From the NCBI GenBank assembly GCA_032207245.1, contig CM063502.1, positions 132,955,205 through 133,019,204 of the forward strand: 64,000 nucleotides of DNA, given 5' to 3'. Below the pieces are notes generated by a model, which saw only the letters and a list, made by a program, of their open reading frames with translations, made no database searches and was not told the DNA's origin. Positions 57,790 to 64,000 of this stretch are shown here, one piece after another. Position 1 is the stretch's first letter, and each line of letters opens with the position of its first letter. The DNA is from Pardosa pseudoannulata. Lineage: Eukaryota; Arthropoda; Arachnida; Araneae; Lycosidae. Position numbers and translations under genes: made by a program.

Positions 57790-58250
57790 CTTTACCAATA
57801 AAAACTCTACATTTTTTGGTGATCTTAATGCTAAGCATTTATCCTGGGGATGTTCGATGAATAATAATAGGGGCTGAGACCTTTTGGATGCTGTTGACGA
57901 CAGGGATTTTAGTTTTCTATTCAATGGTTCTCCTTTTCATATGTCTTTATGCTATGGCTCTTCCGAGGCTTTGGACATTTTCCTTGTCAGACCTGGGCTT
58001 TACACACATTGCGACTGGACTATACTTGATAGCGTTCGCAGTAATCATCTTCCCCTCGTAATCCTTTGCAAACATAAAAGTCTATGGTGGCCCACAGGAA
58101 GATTTGGAATTTTAAAAGGGCAGATTGGGATTACTTCAGTCTGCTTACTGAAAGAGTTCTTGGTACAGGGATACTCATTGCCGATCTGGCCCTCAAACAA
58201 GCTATTATCCATGCTTCCCATCAGTCTTCAGACACCTGAAATCTTTCTTT
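57790..58250 (+). pseudogene. LINE endonuclease fragment (different family, plus strand)
   Basis: Translates as FFGDLNAKHLSWGCSMNNNRG, then a TGA, then LLDAVDDRDFSFLFNGSP, SEALDIFLVRPGL, HCDWTILDSVRSNHLPLVI and FGILKGQIG. The order GDxNAxH..WG, the S-x-x-D-x-x-x-V motif and SNHLPL match the C-terminal half of the apurinic-like endonuclease domain of non-LTR retrotransposons. No RT follows. Confidence 0.8.
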
Positions 58251-58259
58251 CATCATAAT

Positions 58260-59791
58260 AATTCTGAGTTAAGAGCCCTCATCCTAAATATAAATACATT
58301 ACACAGGGCAATCTCCAGGTCTGGTGGCACTGCTGACAAAGTTGAACTCAAGAAACTTAAGAAACATAACTGTAACTATTGCTCGGTGTTTATTTTAGTT
58401 TTTGGTATGTGTGCTTCCTTACCAATTCTTTTAAAAATTTTTTGTTATTGCATAGTGAACCGTAATTTGGAAGACTGTTTCAATTTTTTTTATATATGCA
58501 TGTATATATTTTTAGGTTTCTTTTTTCTTCATTTTTGTACTTCTTCGTAGATTTAATCTATGTATTTTACCTTTGCACTTATATTAAGAGAAAGGGGGGG
58601 GAAAAAACATTTGAGGGTTAATTTCAAGCCAGGGATGGCATGTAAAGAATTTGGGCCATAGCCAATTTTTGCAGATGGGCACACATCCCTGGACTTGACA
58701 CTTTAGCGAGTCGATCCCTTGACTCCTAAACAGGGCATCCTGAGTCAGCCGGCTACAGGGCTCGTAAAGTCTTCGTACGTCGTTCCTCCAGGTCATCGTT
58801 AAAATGAAAACGGGTGCAGGTGGTTTTCCGAAAGGTTACGAGAGAAGGGGAGGATTTCTAATGTGGAGGATTCATTCTTCGGAAGGCATCAGGTTATGAA
58901 CAGAAAGGGAAAAGAAAGTCTGCCGTTACTTCTGCCGAGAGAGGGACAGTCCGGTGGAAGCCTTAGTCACAGGAAATAAAGTAGCCTCAATAAATACATC
59001 TCTAAAATATAATGTGGTCAAAACTAATGCCACAGAAAAACATTAGGAAGGGTGAAGGACATTACAAATAATCAAACTGAAACAAAATTTGTATTAAACA
59101 TTACATTTTGTAAAACTTTATTAATTTCTACAGTCAAAATAACATATGCAGGTAATAAGTCATTATTATAATAAGTTATACAGGAATTCATTAATAGCTA
59201 AAATTTAATAAAATGAAAGCTAGGAAAACAATCAATTTGCAGACATACGTCTACAAACCAAACCCTCAAATCCACATATCCATCAGAAAATAGAATACAC
59301 CTCCCCTCCCCTCCCCCAACATACTGCATAAAATGTGTAGTAGAATTTTCACACATTTTTCAGTAGCTCAAAATATTTCTCATAATTTAAAACTAATTTA
59401 GAATATAGACCATAGTTTAAATATTCAAATAAAGCACAAACACAGAAAAAACTAATTGTTCATCAAATATTGTCTATAACTAAAATCTAAAAATGATGAC
59501 CTGTGTGAAAAATACTTTTACTGACCATTTTTACTGCTACATTAATCAGTTTGATAATCATGGATTTCTGCAATGTACTTTTTCAAAAATGATTTCTTAA
59601 AGGCATTCTACAAAAGATTTTAAACATTGAATACAAAGATGAAGAACTCGAATTTTTTAGCACATGTTGTTACATATACTGAATTATTTTGTGATAAATA
59701 CAGAAGAAAAATGTTTCTCACCATTAAGGGCAAGTAAATGTTTTTTTAAACTGGAACTCATAGAAAATGCTTTCTGACATATATTGCAATA
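58260..59791. other. Intergenic, unassigned
   Basis: 58620-58970 is less AT-rich and ends with AATAAAGTAGCCTCAATAAA, suggesting the tail of a retroposed or LTR sequence that I could not identify. CCAGGGATG and CATCCCTGG face each other at 58629 and 58685. 59040-59791 is AT-rich and may include the 3'UTR of the zinc-finger gene. Confidence 0.4.
59700..59791 (-). pseudogene. Degraded 19th zinc-finger module beyond the stop codon
   Basis: In the same frame after the TAA: YCNICQKAFSMSSSLKKHLL, then ALNGEKHF. The two Cys and first His persist, but the last His is Leu. It suggests the protein once ran further and was shortened by the stop. Confidence 0.7.
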
Positions 59792-61360
59792 TTATGGTTT
59801 TTTACCAGCATGGGAACGAAAATGTCTTGTCAAACTGCAACGCACAGAAAATACTTTCTTACATACATCACAAGAAAATGGTTTCTCACCAGTATGTGAA
59901 CGAAGATGTGTTTTCAAGTTGGAACTCCGAGCAAAAGCTTTATGACATATAATACAAGAAAATGGTTTCTCACCAGTATGGGAACGAGAATGTATTTTTA
60001 ATGTAGAATTCTCAGAAAATGCTTTTTTACATACATCACAAGAGAATGGTTTCTCACCAGTATGGGAACGAAGATGAATTTTTAATGTTGAACTGCGAAA
60101 AAATGTTTTCTTACATACATCACAAGAAAATGGTTTCTCACCAGTATGGGAAAGAAGATGACATTTTAACTTAGAACTGCCAGAAAATGCTTTCTTACAT
60201 ACATCACAAGAAAATGGTTTCTCACCAGTATGTGAACGAAGATGTGTTTTCAAGTTAAAACTTCGAGCAAAAGCTTTATGACATATATTACAAGAAAATG
60301 GTTTCTCACCAGTATGGGAACGAGAATGTATTCTTAATCTAGAACTGTGGGAAAATGCTTTCTTACACACATCACAAGAAAATGGCTTCTCGCCAGTATG
60401 GGAACGAAAATGTATTTTTAATTTAGAACTCCGACAAAATGCTTTCTTACATAGATCACAAGAAAATGGTTTCTCACCAGTATGAGAAAGAAGATGACTT
60501 TTTAATGTAGAACTCTGGGAAAATGCTTTCTTACATACATCACAAGAAAATGGTTTCTCACCAGTATGGTATAGAAGATGCTTTTTCAAGTTGGAACTCT
60601 TAGAAAATGCTTTCTTACATACATCACAAGAAAATGGTTTTTCTCCAGTATGGTATAGAAGATGCCTTTTCAAGTTGGAACTCCCAGAAAATGCTTTCTT
60701 ACATACATTACAAGAAAATGGTTTCTCACCAGTATGGTATAGAAGATGCCTTTTCAAGTTGGAACTCTCAGAAAATGCTTTCTTACATACATCACAAGAA
60801 AATGGTTTTTCACCAGTATGGGAACGAAGATGACATTTTAATGTAGACCTCTGGGAAAATGTTTTCTTACATACATCACAAGAAAATGGTTTCTCACCAG
60901 TATGGGAACGTAAATGTATTTTTAACCTAGAATTCTGAGAAAATGCTTTCTTACATACATCACAAGAAAATGGTTTCTCACCAGTATGGAAACGAAGATG
61001 TACTTTCAAAATGGAAATTTTAGAAAATGCTTTCTTACATACAAAGCAAGAAAATGGTTTTTCATCTGTATGGGATAGAAGATGTATTTTTAAGTTAGAA
61101 CTCTCAGAAAATGCTTTCTTACATACACAGCAAGAAAATGGTTTCTCACCAGTATGAGAACGAAGATGAACAATTAATTGAAAATTGTCAGAAAATGCTT
61201 CTTTACATACATCACAAACAAATGGTTTTTTTGCAGTATACGAACATAAATGCTTATCTAAGTGGTATTTTTGAGAAAATGATTTGTTACAAATATTACA
61301 TACAAAAGAACTTTCCTTTGAATCTAGTAAAATAAAATGGTTTAATTCCCTTTTATCCAT
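59792..61360 (-). CDS. C2H2 zinc-finger protein with 18 tandem modules
   Basis: Putative sequence-specific DNA-binding nuclear protein, 522 aa in one exon. After an 18-residue leader (MDKRELNHFILLDSKESS) come 18 modules of exactly 28 residues, most of the form FSCDVCKKAFSxSSxLKxHL followed by RSHTGEKP; the TGEKP linkers are typical of multi-finger DNA binders. Residues at the DNA-contact helix positions differ between modules (for example NLKR, TLKC, RLKI). Module 1 has Tyr in place of the last zinc-binding His. After the TAA at 59792 the frame continues as a 19th degraded module. No KRAB, BTB or ZAD domain is visible. The nucleotide repeats are very alike, so assembly collapse or unequal crossover could alter copy number. 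Start chosen as the first ATG; an upstream exon is possible. Confidence 0.85.
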   Translation of the reverse strand: MDKRELNHFILLDSKESSFVCNICNKSFSQKYHLDKHLCSYTAKKPFVCDVCKEAFSDNFQLIVHLRSHTGEKPFSCCVCKKAFSESSNLKIHLLSHTDEKPFSCFVCKKAFSKISILKVHLRFHTGEKPFSCDVCKKAFSQNSRLKIHLRSHTGEKPFSCDVCKKTFSQRSTLKCHLRSHTGEKPFSCDVCKKAFSESSNLKRHLLYHTGEKPFSCNVCKKAFSGSSNLKRHLLYHTGEKPFSCDVCKKAFSKSSNLKKHLLYHTGEKPFSCDVCKKAFSQSSTLKSHLLSHTGEKPFSCDLCKKAFCRSSKLKIHFRSHTGEKPFSCDVCKKAFSHSSRLRIHSRSHTGEKPFSCNICHKAFARSFNLKTHLRSHTGEKPFSCDVCKKAFSGSSKLKCHLLSHTGEKPFSCDVCKKTFFRSSTLKIHLRSHTGEKPFSCDVCKKAFSENSTLKIHSRSHTGEKPFSCIICHKAFARSSNLKTHLRSHTGEKPFSCDVCKKVFSVRCSLTRHFRSHAGKKP

Positions 61361-64000
61361 ATCAAAAATAAATAAGATTTTTAATAATCTGTGTTTCTTA
61401 GTTATTTTAAAGGTACTTTTCTGTGAAAATACTTTTAAATAATGTGTAAGCCTATGATTCTTAATTCTGACATTACGTTACATATCTTGTTTATACAACA
61501 GCTTTCTTATATCTCATCCACATTTAAGTGTCTGTTACCTATAATTACCTTATAAAATTTTCTATCTCCCTACTGCAGATCACAAAGACAAATCTTTATA
61601 TAATGCTGCAAATTTTGTAGACCATTTTATTATGAGAGGACCATATAGATATAGCCATTATATATGATATTTTTTATTTTTAAAACATATATTAGAATTC
61701 TATCCATTTCAATTATTTTTCACAAATTTAAAAACTTCTTCATTGAAGTACAAGTCCTTTGTACACAGTATCAATTCAGTAGTCAGTTGACCCATCTAGT
61801 AGAAATTGTAGATAAACACTCTAAAACAAATGTAACCTGTAAAAGAAAAAAAGATATATTGTAGTTTATATTTTGTCTAAATGTGGGTGGGAAGAATAAG
61901 TTTCACCATACCAGATATTAAATATAACTTAAAGGCTAAGTAGTGGCTTTAAAGCAAAGATATAATGCTTTTTTATTATTATATTGCCAATGACATAAGT
62001 TAGTGACAGGCTTGAAAATGATAATTTTAATGGCTAAAACTGATAAAGTACTCACAGATTTTTAAAAGTAGTGACCAACTTTTATTAGTATTTTAACAAT
62101 GACAAAAGCTCATAAGTTTGAAAATACTGATTTTATAGACTAAAACTAAAAAGTAATGAAATATTTTGAAAAAGTATTAACCAACTTTTATATAGAAATG
62201 AGTAAATAAAAGTTAAATCTTGTACAACTGCAATCTTTTTTTTTTTTTACTGTTATTCAGAAATAATAAAAATTTTCAGTAGATCAATTTCATTATAAGC
62301 TCTAAAATAGAACATAGTCAAGATTGAAATGCAATTCAAAATGGGGAGGACATTTCAATTAGGTTTCCTCTTTTATTACATACATAGACTAAGACAAAAA
62401 CATATATAAAAACTATAATATGCTGCAAAATTATATCAAAATTGTAATAAAATATTGTATCATCATTAACGTTAGCATGTAAACCTTTTTTGGGTGTTGG
62501 CCTTCCCCAGAAGTCTCTCCACCAGTCCCTCCATCTTTTGTTGGGTCTTCCTCTTGATCCTTCACACAAATGAGTTGCACCTTAATGGGTGTTCTCTCTG
62601 CATTCATTCTTAAGAGGTGACCATCTCATCTCATTCTAGTCAATTTTAAGATTTGATTTTGTCCTCCCTTTTATAGATTTTGCATAATTCAAGGTTATAT
62701 CTCTTTTGCCAGGTGTTGTTTTCCCTGACAGCCCCAAAAATACCTCTCAGGACCTTTCAAAAATTGCCAAGACTCTCTCTTCCTCCATTGTCAAGGTTTA
62801 GGCCTCTTAATCATAGGTTAAAATAGATTTAATAATTTCATGCATAAAATAATCTTTATCCTTCTCTTAATTAGTTGGAACTAATAGGATAGTTAAATAT
62901 TATATAGCAACATCCTAATATATAGCAATAAATAATTAAGAATAGTTAAGAAAGTATTCTATCTGGAAACATGCATCGGCCAATGAAGCCACATAAATCT
63001 GCATATTGATTAGAAAGTTGCCTTGTATCTCTTCCACCACTTCCCCAACATAAATATTCAACAAGTTCACAAGCTTTTGAAGACATTTTGCAGTTTCTCA
63101 TAATACTGCCCTTAATTTAGTATAATTTTAGAAAAATAAAGTATTCAAATAAAACAAAATTATTTAAAATGCTTTTACAATAATGCAATGGTGGATTTAA
63201 ACTTCAAATTACTTTTATTTAACATTTTATGAACTTCTTTTAAGCATGAAGTTTCCTATTGCATGAATAGAGGGTACCACCAATATCAAAATGCATAATA
63301 ACTGATATCTCATTGCAAAAAATGAAATTTTTCACACTCACAGCAATTTTGAACCAATTAAGTCCACAAGAAATGCAATGTATAAGTTTCTTCTAGCACC
63401 AAAGCTGTGAGAAACAACATATAGCCTAAATAATGAAAAGTTCAAACAATTTATAAGATATAAAATTTGCAAACAGTAAGTTAAAGAACACAATACATAA
63501 TCAAAAACTCAAGGTACTGGAAAACATAAAAAAAAGATATATTTTTATGGTAATTTATAATTTTTTTATAGGACATAAGACAAGGATAACACAGTTCATG
63601 AATAATAATTATGTTTGCAAAAGACCTGAATGATGTGATTCCTGAAATATTGGTAGCAAGAGTGAAATTAAAAGGCAAAGCTAAAAAATGCTAAAAATCA
63701 CAAACAACTAAATTAAGATAAAGAGTAAAATCAAATTTTAGCCCATGAAAAAACCATTATCTTGACCTTCACCTTTTATATGTACTTGCTTTTGAAATTA
63801 TTTAAATGTTAGCTCCTAAATTACCAATGTGATAAATAGTTTTAAATCTGTAAACTATGAAAACGTGAAAAGTTATTGAAAACACCATTATATCATACAT
63901 TTAATATATGTTTTGTCATATGTAAGTGCATACCTTAAATTTAAGACAATAGAATAATGAACACTTTTCATTAGTCTTAATAAATTTAATCTGAAATTAA
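61361..64000. other. AT-rich intergenic sequence
   Basis: No convincing gene. One LINE remnant at 62480-62640. Open frames in this stretch are short, AT-driven and without domains. Confidence 0.6.
62480..62640 (-). pseudogene. C-terminal remnant of a LINE ORF2
   Basis: Two frames give GHLLRMNAERTPIKV and GSRGRPNKRWRDWWRD, which together match the usual C-terminal end of CR1/RTE-like reverse transcriptases (W-x-GHLxRM ... SRGRPxKRWRD). Only about 50 codons survive. Confidence 0.65.

Noticed and set aside
60591..60846. Plus-strand open frames opposite the zinc-finger array
   Set aside because: They mirror the 84-bp zinc-finger repeat read antisense and have no domain of their own.
1..64000. 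CRISPR arrays, operons or bacterial-type systems
   Set aside because: The sequence is eukaryotic throughout, with spliced genes, microsatellites and retroelements; no spaced direct-repeat array was seen.

Overview
The window looks like a piece of an AT-rich, intron-rich, transposon-laden arthropod genome. The RNase H-bearing LINEs, the tRNA-derived SINEs and the style of the C2H2 zinc-finger array suggest an arachnid, probably a spider, but that placement is inference. Only two host genes are clear, both on the minus strand.

Positions 1-43074 hold the 5' two-thirds of the gene for the delta subunit of the AP-3 clathrin-adaptor complex (AP3D1). Eighteen exon positions (42979-43074 down to 450-542) join without a break in reading frame into about 651 residues, covering essentially the whole alpha-solenoid trunk. 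The hinge and ear exons lie beyond the left edge. The gene has one unusual feature. Exon position 8 exists as two tandem versions (13933-14006 and 13367-13440) of identical length (74 nt) and phase but only 14 of 24 identical residues, which is the layout of mutually exclusive exons.

The introns have been heavily colonised. Intron 7 holds a 3.7-kb hAT-like element with a 6-bp target duplication. Intron 6 holds a second element with different termini but the same internal cargo. Intron 5 holds a dead Tc1/mariner copy. Intron 4 holds a dead hAT copy of the ZBED/GTF2IRD2-like type. Intron 2 holds a third cargo copy, which is interrupted by a tRNA-derived SINE that is itself interrupted by a piggyBac-type MITE, followed by a tandem array of the same SINE. 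The cargo carries two tRNA-like modules pointing towards each other.

Positions 43075-59000 are almost entirely mobile DNA. Two related RNase H-containing LINEs lie head to tail on the minus strand. Target duplications and 5'UTR continuity show that the right-hand copy (50878-56638) inserted into the 5'UTR of the left-hand copy (45350-50877 plus 56639-56731), whose ORF2 is also split by a solo LTR. Pieces of hAT-like ends and a fragment of another LINE endonuclease follow.

Positions 59792-61360 hold a single-exon C2H2 zinc-finger gene with 18 consecutive 28-residue modules (522 aa); both ends of the array look decayed. The remainder (61361-64000) is AT-rich sequence with one short LINE remnant.

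The genes show no operon-like relation: AP3D1 is a housekeeping trafficking gene, the zinc-finger gene is a putative DNA-binding regulator, and everything else is transposon biology. No rRNA, genuine tRNA or CRISPR array was seen.
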